Under the pieces are notes generated by a model. That model was not told where the DNA came from. It was given only the letters and a program-made list of their open reading frames with translations, and searched no databases. A stretch of 64,000 nt of DNA from Ligula intestinalis (taxonomy: Eukaryota > Platyhelminthes > Cestoda > Diphyllobothriidea > Diphyllobothriidae), in the NCBI GenBank assembly GCA_036362985.1, contig JAYGXS010000008.1, forward strand, positions 16,604,673-16,668,672, given 5' to 3'. The first letter of the stretch is position 1. Every line of letters begins with the position of its first letter. The position numbers and the translations under genes were made by a program. Below are positions 9,660-22,050 of the stretch, piece by piece.

Positions 9660-10030
9660 CAGTTGCTTTATCCTTAACTGTATCATGTCCTACAGAAAAC
9701 TCCAGGTGTTTCTTGCCGTTGCAGTTGTCGTAATGGCTTCCCAAATCTAGATCTGTGCCACCCACTATCTTTGTTTCAATCCAACAAGGAGAACAACGAC
9801 GAAGATCGGAAAGGAAAGGGAGTCCTTTATTGGGTCTCACGACGGGGACTATATGATGTGAAAGGTTACAGATGTGGCCAATCAGATTGTGTCCTAATGC
9901 ATCTAGCGTCTCGATTGGCCATCTAACCCCTTTGTCCTGACCACATTGTGTGACCTCCAGGCGCGCGCATGGCTGCCTTTGGCTGTGGGCGGGCCGAAAG
10001 TGTGACCCAAGAGTTTACCCGGGCCGCTCG
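9660..10030 (+). repeat. Dispersed repeat, copy 1 (LTR-like, class unknown)
   Basis: The order of blocks matches 33385-33760: a GTTGTCGTAATGGCTTCC region, CTGTGCCACCCA..AAGGAGAACAACGACGAAG, GGCCAATCAGATTGTG, and GGCTGTGGGCGGGCC. Identity is modest. CCAAT-type and GC-box-like words suggest promoter-bearing repeat DNA such as an LTR, but no termini could be fixed. Confidence 0.4.
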
Positions 10031-10284
10031 TTAGGAATAATCCTAACAGCAGTTCGTGTTTTGGTTCCATTATCTGACGCCTTCTGTTCGCGTCCGGCCT
10101 GTGTGCGACTCCAACTCCATCTAATGCAAGAAGGTGGACGACGGTCTTCGAGACGTTTATGATTACGAAATCGTTTGACTCTCCGTGTTAGATAATATTG
10201 GCTAGTGAGGGCTAAAAAAAATAGAAACGTCCTTCCTAGTTTCCGTTTTCTTAAATAGAAATGATCGTCTTCCTCGAATACTAC

Positions 10285-10381
10285 CCGCTGAGTGACTGCT
10301 TGCGGAGTTCGAAAGTGAGCCCCAAAAGTTAAAGTGACAAATGAATCCGATCGATGAGCGTCTATCCACCAATCTACAACT
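10285..10381 (+). repeat. S2 SINE-like repeat, copy 1
   Basis: Blocks: CTGAGTGACTGCT, GAGTTCGAAAGTGAGCCCC, then CGATCGATGAGCGTCTATCCACCAAT. Other copies lie at 13507, 32628, 57504 and 57806. The GGYTCRAG..GAGCCC core could descend from a tRNA-type B box. Confidence 0.5.
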
Positions 10382-11479
10382 TTTCAGCTTTTACCCTGGC
10401 TTTTACATTGCCTGAAAAGATAATAATCAGTAGGATGAAAGCTTTATACGCTCAGCGAGATTGTCGTAATGAGTAGGTGAGACGCAAAAAATCAGTTACA
10501 GCTGCATTGCCGCATAATATTCATTACTTATTCATGCACATACAGTGCGAGCTGAAATTCATACTAAATGCAGAAATTTTCGAAAGATTGATAATCAGCC
10601 GCAAACCTGCATTTACGCATACACGTGCACATGTTGGATAAGTTAAATAAGTTTCATTCCGAGATCATATGATGAAAAGGAAGAAGATCTTCGGAAAATC
10701 GAGTTGTACTCGTGAATTTTCGAACAGGTACCACTTGTTCTTCGTCAGCCTAAATGAAAAGTGAGTGCTGGGAATGTCGCACTCAAGGTTTTGGGGGCAG
10801 AGGTTATAACGAAGGGGTGGGATTGGACAGGAGGGTTATGGTAACGTGAATCCTGCGGCGATAGGTTATGCTGGTGAGGGGAGGAGGTGTTAACGTTTGG
10901 CTTGTTGGCCATGTGTTCGAGGAGGGAGGGGGGGGGGGTCAGAGTCAGTGAAATTCTACTTGACCGAGCACGGACAGCCTGCTGTTGTTTCAGGCTGGGT
11001 GCAGTTTAGTCGACCAGGCGAGAAAAACCGGTACAGTGTGAATCAAGCTCTACGTGTCTGTTAATACTAGCCAGGCTCGAGTGCCACGCTTCGATGAATT
11101 CTCTCACTTGCTACGTGTTAGCCATGGCGATCATCTCGGTGCCATCCAAATTGAATTGCACATGTCGCATTTGCATTAACCTAATACAAAGGAACGCAAA
11201 CCCAAATGGTTCGTTTTCTGATAAGGTATAATTGACACATTTCCGGGCTTAAATCAGTGGTCATTTATAGTAAAACACACATAAACAAAATGTTTTAATC
11301 CACAGCTTTGAATAGCGTAGGAAGTCCCTAGGATACAAAGAAACGTTAATTTTGTCTTATTCCGCAAGCAGTTTTCCCTCATTACACGAATTTATTTTTA
11401 GTAACCAGCTTGTGGCACATCGAATCACCATAGTTAACAAAAATAACGACTTGAGTTGACCCATGTGTGAAAAACTCTA
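10382..11479. other. Intergenic, G-rich middle
   Basis: No gene was recognised. It includes a hammerhead-like motif (own entry) and a G-rich stretch (10790-10960) with a run of 10 G near 10929. Confidence 0.4.
10711..10750 (-). ncRNA. Orphan hammerhead-like core
   Basis: Minus strand: GGCTGACGA A, then stem GAACA pairing TGTTC around an AGTGGTACC loop, then GAAAATTCACG. The core words CTGACGA and GAAA fit the hammerhead consensus CUGANGA and GAAA, and the stem between them is clean. No PLE coding remnant lies next to it, so this may be the leftover end of an element. Stem III and the cleavage site are unresolved. Confidence 0.35.
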
Positions 11480-11559
11480 GGCGTTTGGCAGGATTTGAAC
11501 CCGCGCATCAGAGAAAGCCTTTGCCGGAGGCTAATGCTCTACTGCTAAGCTACAAACGT
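11480..11559 (-). tRNA. tRNA-like sequence (degenerate tRNA or SINE head)
   Basis: On the minus strand, A-box TAGCTTAGCAGTAGAGC and B-box GGTTCAAATCC are both well formed. The acceptor stem pairs 6 of 7 (ACGTTTG with CAAACGC). The D stem GCTT pairs with GAGC, and the T stem GCGGG with CCTGC. An anticodon stem AGCCT/AGGCT encloses CCGGCAA, which would give anticodon GGC, but position 33 is C rather than T. Two extra bases precede this stem and the variable region is about 11 bases. These flaws favour a pseudogene or SINE head over a working tRNA. A 9-bp inverted repeat GTTTGGCAG/CTGCCAAAC (11483-11491, 11566-11574) brackets it. Confidence 0.5.
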
Positions 11560-12014
11560 GCAAATCTGCCAAACCAACTTAAAAATAAGGACGTCAAAGA
11601 TTGACGTTCAAATTTCATAAGTTAGGTAATCCACTGCAAGTCCAATCGAAGGTTTATACCTTTTGCTGGTTGGGGGATCCCAGTTGAGCCAAGCTCGAAG
11701 TAACCCGGCTGGCCGTAGAACTCGTTCCGGTTTGATGAATGATCAGGCTGATTGAAATTAGCTATTTGGAAATCCTCCCCCACATTATTTTTGTCCGGTC
11801 GTTTGCCTTTGTCGTCGGCGTCTTCCGGAGAAACTGCGCCCGATGACCAACAGTCACTAAGTCGATGTTAAATACACTGATTATCATGATTAGGATTGAT
11901 AAGTGAGTAAAACTGATTACCACAGTGGTGTCTATATTACCATTTCTGTTTCATAGAACATGTTCGTGTTCACCGGAGTGAGTTTATGTGTTCGCTGACA
12001 TCTGTTTAAACTTC
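11560..12014. other. Intergenic, no recognised feature
   Basis: No open frame or repeat with support, other than the right arm of the short inverted repeat around the tRNA-like sequence. Confidence 0.4.
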
Positions 12015-13120
12015 TACGACATTGCCTTAAGAACTACCTCAAATTTAATCGAAAAATCTATGAACAAATTTAAGGCACTCCCGTGGGTTCTTGCCTGTCA
12101 GGCTTGATGCCAGAAGTGGTCCTTTAATGGGTAGAACACTTTGTCTTCACCAGGTATCAACCAAATGTTTTGGCTCGCTATGTCAATGACACTTTCTTCA
12201 TTGTCAAAATAGCTGACATCAAGCACCTCAAAGAGTTACTGAACTCGGCTGGTCCGAATATCCAATGCCCAGTGGAAGCTGAAAAGAATAACTAAATTCC
12301 TTTTCCCGATGTCCTTGTGCGCCGGTGTTTAGCTGGACTACTGTAAACCACACTATTCAGAAAAGCAATCAGCACGATGTAAATACTATACGTCAACAGC
12401 AATTTCTCTATGGCTCACAAATTTAACTGCGTTCGGACTCTTTGTCAAAGCGTTGAAAAACATTACAATAAACCAGCTGCCAGAAGAGCTGAACAACAAT
12501 ACCTTTACGAACTCCTCCGAGCTAACGGATATCCGAACTCCTTTATCAGACAAAGCAAGTGTCGAGTGAATCGACAATTGCCAAAAGAATAGTAGCCCGA
12601 AATCTGGAGGACCATAACATACATGAAGAGCGTCTCCGAAGCAATTATGTTGGAGAAACAGAGTAAACACTGCAGACCCGCTTAACACACACAAATTAGC
12701 GGCATGTACACTTGACCCAAACTCGCAACTTGCAGCACACATCGGAGAGACTGGCCACAAATTCGATATTCAAGGAGTGACCATCGTTGGGCAAGGAACC
12801 TCAAAAGCGAAGAGACACTTTTGAGGCAAGATACTCATATGTTAAATCCGTCAAAAAACCGTTAAGCCTTCCCGCGGCCTACAAAGCGCTACACCATTAC
12901 ATGAATGAACGACAGGTAAAAGTGAAACTGACCTTACGAATTGCAAGCGAGGAGGACCCCACCGAAGAGACAAGGTGCGACGAAATGTCGTCAACGTATG
13001 GCGTAATCCAAGGGCCAGGCAGCGAACAAGGAATGTCGATCAGCCCACGGCTGACACGTATACCGCTGTTCGATAGCGGCAGACTACGCTTTGACAAAGA
13101 ACAGCCGGCCTAGCTCTCCG
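12015..13120 (+). pseudogene. Penelope-like element remnant: RT palm to GIY-YIG
   Basis: One frame, with several stops, carries GTPVGS-type RT motif 4, then EHFVFTRYQPNVLARYVNDT at 12130-12200. The catalytic Y-V-D-D has become Y-V-N-D, and the thumb peptide ELLRANGYPNSFIRQ follows near 12510. After a frame change come worn GIY-YIG pieces (NYVGET near 12645, ATHIGETGHKF-like near 12740) and PAAYKALHHYMNERQVKVKL at 12870-12935. The segment CTTTGACAAAGAACAGC near 13090 matches the 3' end seen at 32155. It belongs to the same PLE family as the 30.5-31.7 kb copy. At least four stops and a lost catalytic Asp make it dead. Confidence 0.75.
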
Positions 13121-13506
13121 AAGCGTCTTATTCTCATCTCGCAATTCTTAATTTTGCACACTTGATTTCTGTTTAAAACCAAAATGGGTTCATGATTCAC
13201 AAGTAGGTTTTTAAGAAGTCTGTGTATTGATAAATATATGCGTATATCCTCTTACAAATTGAAAACATGTTTATTGCAAACATGTTTTAAATTTGTACAT
13301 AGCAGCTGCACAATATGTTCTCTCATTACTTAAATTGAATAAAATTACAAATTTTCTTTGAAAATACCACCACTAGGCCAATAATTGAAACCACTGGCAG
13401 AAGAAAGTTACCGGATAGACAAGGGAAACTTGCTTTAACATTGTAAGTGCATGAACACTCATTAATCGGCAATGTTCATCTGCCTATAATCCTAGCCTTG
13501 GTGCAG
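13121..13506. other. AT-rich spacer
   Basis: No feature was recognised. ACATGTTT occurs several times in an AT-rich patch near 13260-13300. Confidence 0.4.
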
Positions 13507-13605
13507 CTGCCAGCTGGGCTCGAGGGTGACCCCCAAGGCATGACGAGACCAGTAGGTTACGTTGGCGATCGGTGAGTGTCTATCTACTAATATTAACAAC
13601 TATTC
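13507..13605 (+). repeat. S2 SINE-like repeat, copy 2
   Basis: CTGCCAGCTGGGCTCGAGGG, TGACCCCCAAGGCA, GACGAGACCAGTAGGTTACG and GCGATCGGTGAGTGTCTATC follow one another. This is one of the fullest copies and a good guide to the consensus. Confidence 0.55.
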
Positions 13606-16600
13606 CTGCATACACTTCATTCAATGCGAATGAAATGATTCTGGCTTTTCATGGAAATATCACAGAAGCGAGCAAATTTGGTTTATATAATGATTGCAGT
13701 CCAGTCTGCGGCCATAATATATTATTCGAAATAGACGATTACCTTTCAAATAACTAATTGCCTTATATTTTGAGGACCTACTCGGACAATGAGATAGCAG
13801 TAGGTCATGATGATAAATACGTCGCAGTGGAAGGCAGAGGAGACCGAAATGTCCATTCTGACTTCCTCCAGCAGTCCTAAAAAATCCCCAGATTTGCTAA
13901 CATAAAATTAACACGGCTTTTTAATGAGAGTTTACGCCCTGTGCGTTACTGATGTGTCAGGAGTCGGTAGTCTTCTCGGTTACCCCGGAACTATACTCTT
14001 TAATGTATAAATTACATTCCCCGACCATGATGCTCAATTTCGGCTCGGGTAACAATCTTTTAGGTGGAACAAAACGCCTTGTTTGCTTTGCATAAGCGCC
14101 TACTTCATTCTTATAAGTAAGCATGCTTTATTTTTCTACTTTGACCTCAGCCCCGTTATTCAACAGAAACATTCGTCATAGTCCATCCACATATTAAGGT
14201 GCAAGTTGAGACACAGTGGTCAGGTGACGACCCCGAGAAAGAGGAAAGATTGAAATATGAGACCGGCAGACGATAACTCTTGGTAACTCATCAAGAGGCC
14301 TTTACGCTGACATGTAAATAAAATATTCAAATATGCGCAGGTGTTGTATAGTTCTCGTGGGTTGGGGGAAGGAGGAAATACCAGGACGTCTGGAGAAGAG
14401 GAATTGATGATACACACCCATCTAGCTAGACAAAGGAGAAAATAGATCGACTTCATTTCAATTCTCGCACACCTAATTGATACGAATTAGCACGTTGATG
14501 CGAAAGAGGACTTTCAGGTCAAGCATTGAAATGCATGACTGACGGTGCTGCGAACGCCACAAATGCCAATGTTGAAAGTTCGCGTTGGGGTCAGTACCAA
14601 TTTTACTACAGTTTTCGCTTACGGTTGGATAACTAAATATGCTTGTTTGCTGGCCCATAAAATATTCTAGCACAGAGTGCATTTGGAAACCTCGAGGTTG
14701 CAAACGAAGCAATAAATCTAGGATATTGCGGTTAAAACTGTAAAACTCATTTTTCACTTTCCTTCTTTTTTATTTTGTCAGCATTTGCACTTTTTCCGTG
14801 CACTTCTGGTTTCCTTGTCGTTAAACTTTCTTGAAACATTTTTAAGTGTTCGATCGATCGCAAAGTTTTAACAGGGGTGGTTCCTCCTGCATTCCTTGAC
14901 CCGCTACCGTAGACCAGTGTAAGCCGATTATAACATTCTGTAGACGGCTTTTAAAAATATAATTTCCAGCTATCATAACGAAATAACAGACAGCTCACCT
15001 GCATTTGACCTCTTATCTCTTCAACGGTGCATTTAATTTTTTGCTTCAAGAAGCAGGTAGACACACTATGTCGACAATCTCCAGAGGAGGCGAGCAGCCT
15101 CTCAGTAGAACCTAACTTAGTACGATGCTCTGGGCAGGATTGGCCCTCCTGATAAATTCGCCAGATCACCCTCTCCAATTAAGATTTAAAACCAGCGGAG
15201 GGATGTTACTTGTCAAAGTTGTGAAATTTTGACAGAAACAGACATGCGGCTGGCAAAAGGAAGGTTTAGACGAACAACATGAATCCCCTTAGCAGGCACA
15301 TTAACATCTTCCGAATGCGGTCGGATCTTTACAGAAAAATAGTTAATTATGGAACGGTCGGTTGTTTTCCCGTGGTCAATCTTATAAATGCCGGTGTTTG
15401 AAAACCTGCAGGGGTGAGTGGAAGCTGCTTTAAAATCTAAGGACTGCAAAACTTACAAAAGAATTCCAAATGCATGTAAAAAAAAGAGGGCTGTCAAAGG
15501 ATTTGTTCCCCTTCCAGTCCTTGTTGGTGAGGCTCGCGTGACGGGGGCTGTTCTACTGACAACTTGACGTTCAGTGCGACCGGAAAGTCATACAAAATAC
15601 TGATATTTGCGAGAGATTGATAATCATATTCAAACAAGCATTAATGCAGGTACGAAAGCTTTGAAATAGTAACTAACAGCCTTAGCTCAATTTAGAATTT
15701 AAAAAATGTACTTAACAATAATTTTTTGGTAACAAAAGTAAAATTTTAATGAAGCACCTCAAAAGTGCATGCCTATACGTAGCTTTCAGTCCAGCTTGTC
15801 CATTATACGTCAATAAGCTACTTTTTAGTTGCTTACAGCCATTAGACGCCGTCTAATGACGTCCTGACCTTTCTGATCAGAGACGAGCTGTTTGATCTGC
15901 AAAGCAAAAACGGTATCTTAGTTTTTTAAAACGATTGACCTTGCAACGAAAAGGAAATTATCAATGGATGACAGGCAATAGAGTAAATTGGTGCAAATTT
16001 CAAACATTTGGTCACATTTTCCGAAGTATTAAAAGTCAAAAATAAAACAAATTTGGCGCCAACTTTTAGAAGCAAAACGATTTAATTGTGCTCTTAATTG
16101 TCAAGCACCGGTAGCGGCACCTTTAATCGATCCGACAATTTGTAAGAATAGCCAACACCTTCTCATACAACAGCGCCATCAGATTACGGGATAAAAAACA
16201 CTCAGAAATGAATTGCAAAGGGATTGACAAAAAGGGAACAAAACAGCTGTTTATCTGACTACCTGAGCTTTGGAAAGGAAAATTATAATTTCAGTTTGCT
16301 TCACCGTACGGGAAATTTCACCCGCCTCAGTATGATTGTTTAAACTTGATACAATACGTGTTCTTTCAGTGCTTGCTATTTCGCTCGTTCGATGTCAAGT
16401 TGTTCAGTGTTTCAAGGATTTACCGAGACTAAGCAATTGCGTTATTCAAAGGGAGGGTAGGTGTTGAAACTGCTGAACATTGATGCTGTAAACCTTCCTT
16501 TCAAACGATGGGGCCTGCAGCAAATTATGGAGTACACTATGAGCGGGAGTCATGCAAAATGCCAAAATTAGCGATAATCGTTCGCAACCTAGCATAAGGT

Positions 16601-17299
16601 AGGGTTGTAATTATAATAATGATAATTGTCGTACAGCCTAATTTCTAGCCATTGCAGTCACGTCAGGATGACTGCTTTTAGTGAGATTCTTTTTGATCGC
16701 TTATAAAAGCACATTATGTAAAGCATGACTACACTGGTTTTCACTACCATTATAAATGCAGACATATTCTGCATAAAACATGCATTAAAATATGCGTTCT
16801 TGTACTCGTATGGTAGACAATTACGCCTCCTCAAAACTGTTTATCAAAATGTTAGCCTTTGTATAGGCATACAATTTAACTAAAATGAACCTTGCTACCA
16901 AATGAGTACAAAAAAGTATATTTTGTTTATGTTTCATACAACATACATTTACAGTTAAAAGGCCAGTGAAGATCAATGAGTTAAATGTATACGTACGTTA
17001 TCACTTTTGCCGTACCCTTTTTGTACCCGTTTACAAACAAAGTTGGCATTTTGAAGTGACTGAAATATATTCAGATTAAGTTGTTTGATAATCAATGTTA
17101 CAATCCTACTTACTGTCGGTTTGCGAGTGATTATCATTCTCTTGGAAAATTGGGGCATTCTGCATGACTTTCCGCCCGTAGTGTAGGTTCTACGAACCAC
17201 ACACTTTGTCTTCCTCGTGCTACTGACGACTCCAGGTAAGATGTTATCTACGTGATTCAACGTTATAGCCCATGTGAATAACGCACAATATGTCCAACA
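13606..17299. other. Intergenic, AT-rich, no recognised gene
   Basis: Short frames only. A fragment of the 2.5 kb tandem-repeat unit lies near 14165-14215. The palindromic word TTAGACGCCGTCTAA at 15842-15856 is a perfect short inverted repeat. No transposon domain is visible. Confidence 0.4.
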
Positions 17300-17790
17300 A
17301 ATGACCGTGGCCTTGAGCATGAGAAGACGCATTCGCTGGGACAAGAACTTTATTCGCCTGAAGTTTGGAATTCCAACTCAAACGCATCCTCAGAGACGGC
17401 GCCCGATGAGGGTATTTAATGCAAACAGAACTGCAGTATTTATCGTACTGCATATCTACGATAACTGATGGCTCCCCCTCGTCTAGGATGATTATCTTCT
17501 TGAGCGCTAATTGCTTGGCGGACGGCATACAAATCAGTGTCTGCTGAAATTTCATCACTCGTGTTGAAGATTGGCCTGGTGATTGTCCGGCCATCCAGCT
17601 CACCGGAATTGTCTATAGAAAATGAATTTGCCTCTGCGCTTTCCGAGTGGCTGATTACTTTGGCCATACTAAGCCTCATCAACCAATATTTTTGGGGGGT
17701 TTCATTGCATTTGTTAATATACCGGGCCCCGTAAACAACGATTCGAGAGGTAATTCGATAGGGATGGAAGATTTTTTGATGCAAGCATGC
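17300..17790 (-). mobile_element. PLE remnant: endonuclease tail plus 3' terminus
   Basis: Minus strand: a relic frame gives RLSMAKVISHSESAEANSF and, further on, RQAISAQEDNHPRRG, matching the C-terminal tail found at 8.1-8.3 kb. It is followed by CTCTGAGGATG, TTGGAATTCCAAAC and TTCAGGCGAATAAAGTTCTT at 17335-17395. The hammerhead-like words are damaged (CTGAGGA and CAAAC). No plus-strand partner is visible on its right side, unlike six other PLE loci in the window. Confidence 0.65.
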
Positions 17791-20700
17791 AAACGTCTTT
17801 ATTGTCTCTGGGTATCAGTTTAGTACTTAACCGGCCATATGAACAGCCTTCAGCTTGGATGGGCTTTCAGTCTAGAGTTTTAATCCAAATTCGCGCTCTG
17901 CCCTCTACCAACAGATTACTTCAATATCCCACAACTCTCGACAGTTAAATCAGTAGTGTGGGATAGGCTGTCGGTGCGTCGGATGTTTGGTTTTATATTC
18001 GGGCGGTTACTGCTACTTAGGATGCCACATCCCACCACCAATTAAGCTTAATATGAATTTTAAATATGGAAAAATAAATTTGAATAAAAAATAATTCTTC
18101 AAATTAATCAAATAAAATAATAAATTTAAAAGATAACATGTTTACCATTACAACTGGTCCATTATTACAGAATTCTGGGGTTGTGTTCTTCGTGGTGGTA
18201 CCTATAATAGACTATTATCCAAATATTTCTTCGTGCCCTCGAATTGCCTAGTATGATTACAATATCAATTAATACATCGAATGTTTAGAGTTAAAAATGC
18301 ATTTTGTTGTAATGGGAAGTCCCTCTCACAGAAAAAAAGCTACGGTCATCATTTAGAACATAGACGTACCAACGGTACGCTTGGAGGATGGGCCTGCAAT
18401 ACTTATTTTCAAGTCTCTGGGGAACATGGTGTGCAGTTGAAATAAGCATAACTTCGCAACAAGTTCTTCAATTAAAATCGGCAAATATTAAAAAAATTAG
18501 TATGCCAATCGAGGTCAAAGCGTTTATTTGGAGTTATTTCCCGATCATATCTTGCACGCTTTCGATAATAATACGTTTTTTCTATCGTGATGATCTACAA
18601 ACAAATTTCTCCATATAGTCTGTAAATTTTATGCTTTCATTCACTCAAACACTACTAGTTTGCATTTTCGCATCAAAAACACTGTGAATATGTTCAGTTG
18701 TGACCCCTTACCGCGCCGCTTGGTAGAGGTGCTGAGCAAACATAAGGGCCAACTCAGGGTACGGCATGTATTATTCGGCCTGCGTTCCGATAACACATTG
18801 GAAGGGGCGTGGTGGCACGCATAATGGTGGCTTCGGCCACGTCAGCTACACGTGCCCGATCCCGTCTCCGGTCTTCTTCACTTTCTCTTGACACCAGGCT
18901 CAAATGGCTGAGGGAAGAGCGAGTGCGGTAGATGCAACGCAAGCCTACTGTCAGCTTGCTGAAACTTAGCGCGGCGGACAGTGTGCATCCGCTCACGCAA
19001 CTCGGCTAACGTCTTCATAGGCAAAATACTTCTGAAGTGGGACCATAATATCCGCAATTGTACAATATTATTTCAGGAAAATGTCTGTCCGTTGTTTGTC
19101 TTGGTACGATGCGTTTTTGGCTAAGGCTGTCCTCTTGGAGTGTTGAGTGTAGTTTTCTTTAAATCATTCGTCAAAGGAAAGGGTTATTGCGGTTTCTGCC
19201 AAAGTATTTATGGAATTTGACGACTAAAGCTATGGCAGGGCTAATGCCCACATTCTGAATTCTGTTTTTTAAGAAAAACGTAGATTTTGGTAAATTGTTT
19301 TTGCGTCCCAAAGTTGCAAGTTTTCGGTTGGCAAATTTTTCTAATGGTTAGTCTTCCTCCTTCCTATCAATGACTTTTACAAGAAAAATAGAAGCAAATG
19401 CGTATTAACCTAGCCTGCATTTTGTTCGTGATTGCAATTCTGCCATACACTAACTGATGCAGATTCTTCCTGCGATCATTGGTTTTGTTAAATTAAAAGG
19501 GCGTTTTGCTACTAATAATGCTCGAGGAATTTGATTCTGTTCGCAGCTGTAAAGCGGAGATTAACGTTGGGCTAACTTGGCCACACAGTATCACGGTTTA
19601 TTCAACGGCTATGTGTTTTGACCACTGTCACAAATGACACTCAATCTCATTGGGCTAGGTTCGAGGCCACTGTACTCGAATGCGGTAGACGAGGGGCAGT
19701 GGTGTATTTGCGCACAGCAGCAGTATAACCCCAGTTACCTAAGGAAACGTGAATGGGAAATTAGGTTTAAAGCGATTACAAACCTTTAAAAAGTGTGCTG
19801 CTAGATCAAAACGTCTCCGAACGGCGAAACGTACGTTAGGAGTTTACTTCATAATCTAAAAGCGGAGTCAAGGTACTAATTTCAGGAATTGCTTTGTCCA
19901 GGGCATGGACATAACTGACTATAAAAATAATTTGCATGTTCAGCAAGGTACACAGTGCATACTTAATATATGCTAAGAAGCATACCAACTTCCGACAAAA
20001 AATGTGAAGGGTCAACTAAGGCAGCATTTTGCGAACTGTTTATGGAAAGTAATGTTTGCTTGTTCTTGTAATGAAAAATATACATTGTGCGGTATTTTCT
20101 TTGGGATTTTCGTCTTCGCATGACTGCTTGTTTTATATTCTTGCACAGTTTATAAAAGACGTTTTTTTAGAATGTGCCGTCAATTAGCTCAAATTCCACC
20201 TGGTGTTATTGTATAAGGACCGTCGAATACAATTGAATTATTTGGTTTTCGACGTTAGGTGACACAACTTTGCTGAATCGAATTTCGATGATAGCTGAGA
20301 TGATGGTACATACAATACACTAGTTCAGATGCCGGAGCAAAAATCACGAGCCTCATACGACTGTGAGAGCAACTATTGCAAACTAAACTGTTTTTCATGT
20401 GCTCTGAAGGAATGGGAAAGTTATATTGGTAAAGATGGAGTTTTGCACCATTTGAGTGAAACAGAGATAAGCCCATTTATTATTAGTTTTAGAAGTAGGC
20501 CATTTCTGCATCCGAATAAAAGCAAGGAACCAATGCTTACAACAGCTGGAACAACGGTTAACGCTTAAGCATACATATGCAGCAGCCATTGCTGCACGGA
20601 TAAGGTTTTGCAGACTGAACAGTTTTTTGTAAGGGGGTCAAGTGCTACACGGCTTGACGAAAAAATAAAATGTGCACAGCAGGTTTCTGCTAAGTTATAA

Positions 20701-21874
20701 AGTATCTGCGGCATGGTTAGTTTGATAAGCACCAACGGAGCACTTCAACTGCTCAATCAAGCTCAACACACACCTCATTGGGAGACTAATGCATATGCTA
20801 TATACAACCCGGCCTTTCACAAATATGTTGTCATCAGTTGTTTCGCATGATGTTTTTCTTCAAACTAAAAAGTTCTCATATTTTTGTTAACATATGCAGC
20901 ATTTCCATTTAACAGTAAGTAGTTTAGGACACCGAGCCCGTTGGACGGTTTAAGAAAGTGGCGGACTTTTGAATAGGCAATGCTAAAGACAAATCGAACG
21001 TTTTATATCAACAGAACGTATTATGCTCCATATGGACCCACTTAATAGCCATTTGTTTCGTCCTCTACAATGAACAAGTGAAACAATTACACTTGTGAGA
21101 ATATTCACGAAACAGGCCAGGTTTATACTATATGCATATATGCATATGCTAAAGTCGTTTTTATTTACTTTATTGTTGTTTTGATTGCGAATGGATAAAT
21201 AGTAAGGGTAGTTTTGAAAACTTCAATTAGCTCCCAGGGGCACTTTATAAGTTTCATCAAAAAACATTTCCTTCTCATAAACTAAGGAAAATGAAGGAGC
21301 AATATGCGTTCTATTTAAACTCAACAAGATTATGTTTCAAACTAACTTTATTCGTTTGACAATTCATACCGCGATGGGAAAAAATATCTGACTAGCATTC
21401 CAACGCGATCTCTCAATTCGTATTGTGTATTCGAACTGGAAAAATGAGACGCCTGACTTGGATATCTTCAAATGCATTTGCGTTGAAGTCCATTGAAAAA
21501 AGATTTGAATTTCCTTCAGGTCTCTGCTAACCATCTAGGTTGATGACTATGTGGAAATCGTCATCGTATGATTCCGCTTCACATATCTGCTTCAGAGCTC
21601 TTTACCAAAACTCTGCACGGGCTTACTTGCGGTTGGGGGAATAATTGATGAGCCAAAGATTTCAGAGCGAATTATGAAATCATCATTTGAAGTCCACTGG
21701 AGCCAAAAAACCAGAAAGAAACAAATTGTCACTCGGCTTGGTTTGTGTGTTTGTGAGATCAGCTGCGCAAATACCGGGCAAATGGTGGAGAGCGTTTTAC
21801 GTATCGGTGAATAAGGAGCCTCCTATTCGCATTGCTCAAAAACCTACCCTGTCTTCCTTCCGATACCACCAGGC
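17791..21874. other. Intergenic, no recognised gene
   Basis: 18050-18140 is very A/T-rich. The short frames at 20255-20589 on both strands have no recognisable domain. Nothing else is supported. Confidence 0.4.
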
Positions 21875-22050
21875 CCAGGTAGGTGAGGAAATAGAGAGTG
21901 AGACAAATGCTTGCAAGTCTATTTTCACTATAATCCAGCGCAAGTCCCCGTCCCTGTGCCACCCTGTTGTGGAGCAAACGGTGGACATCGTCAAACTCGA
22001 CGGTTACACTGCTACCTACGATAACTATGGTAGAAGAAAAAGCCTCGCCC
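21875..22050 (-). repeat. R3 dispersed repeat, minus-strand copy
   Basis: Read on the minus strand: GAGTTTGACGATGTCCACC, GCTCCACAACAGGGTGGC, ACAGGGACGGGGACTTGC, then a region ending in CTCACTCTCTATTTCCTCACC. It aligns with 6270-6400 and 47279-47410. The plus-strand 125-codon frame across it (21687-22064) is not conserved in the other copies. Confidence 0.55.
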
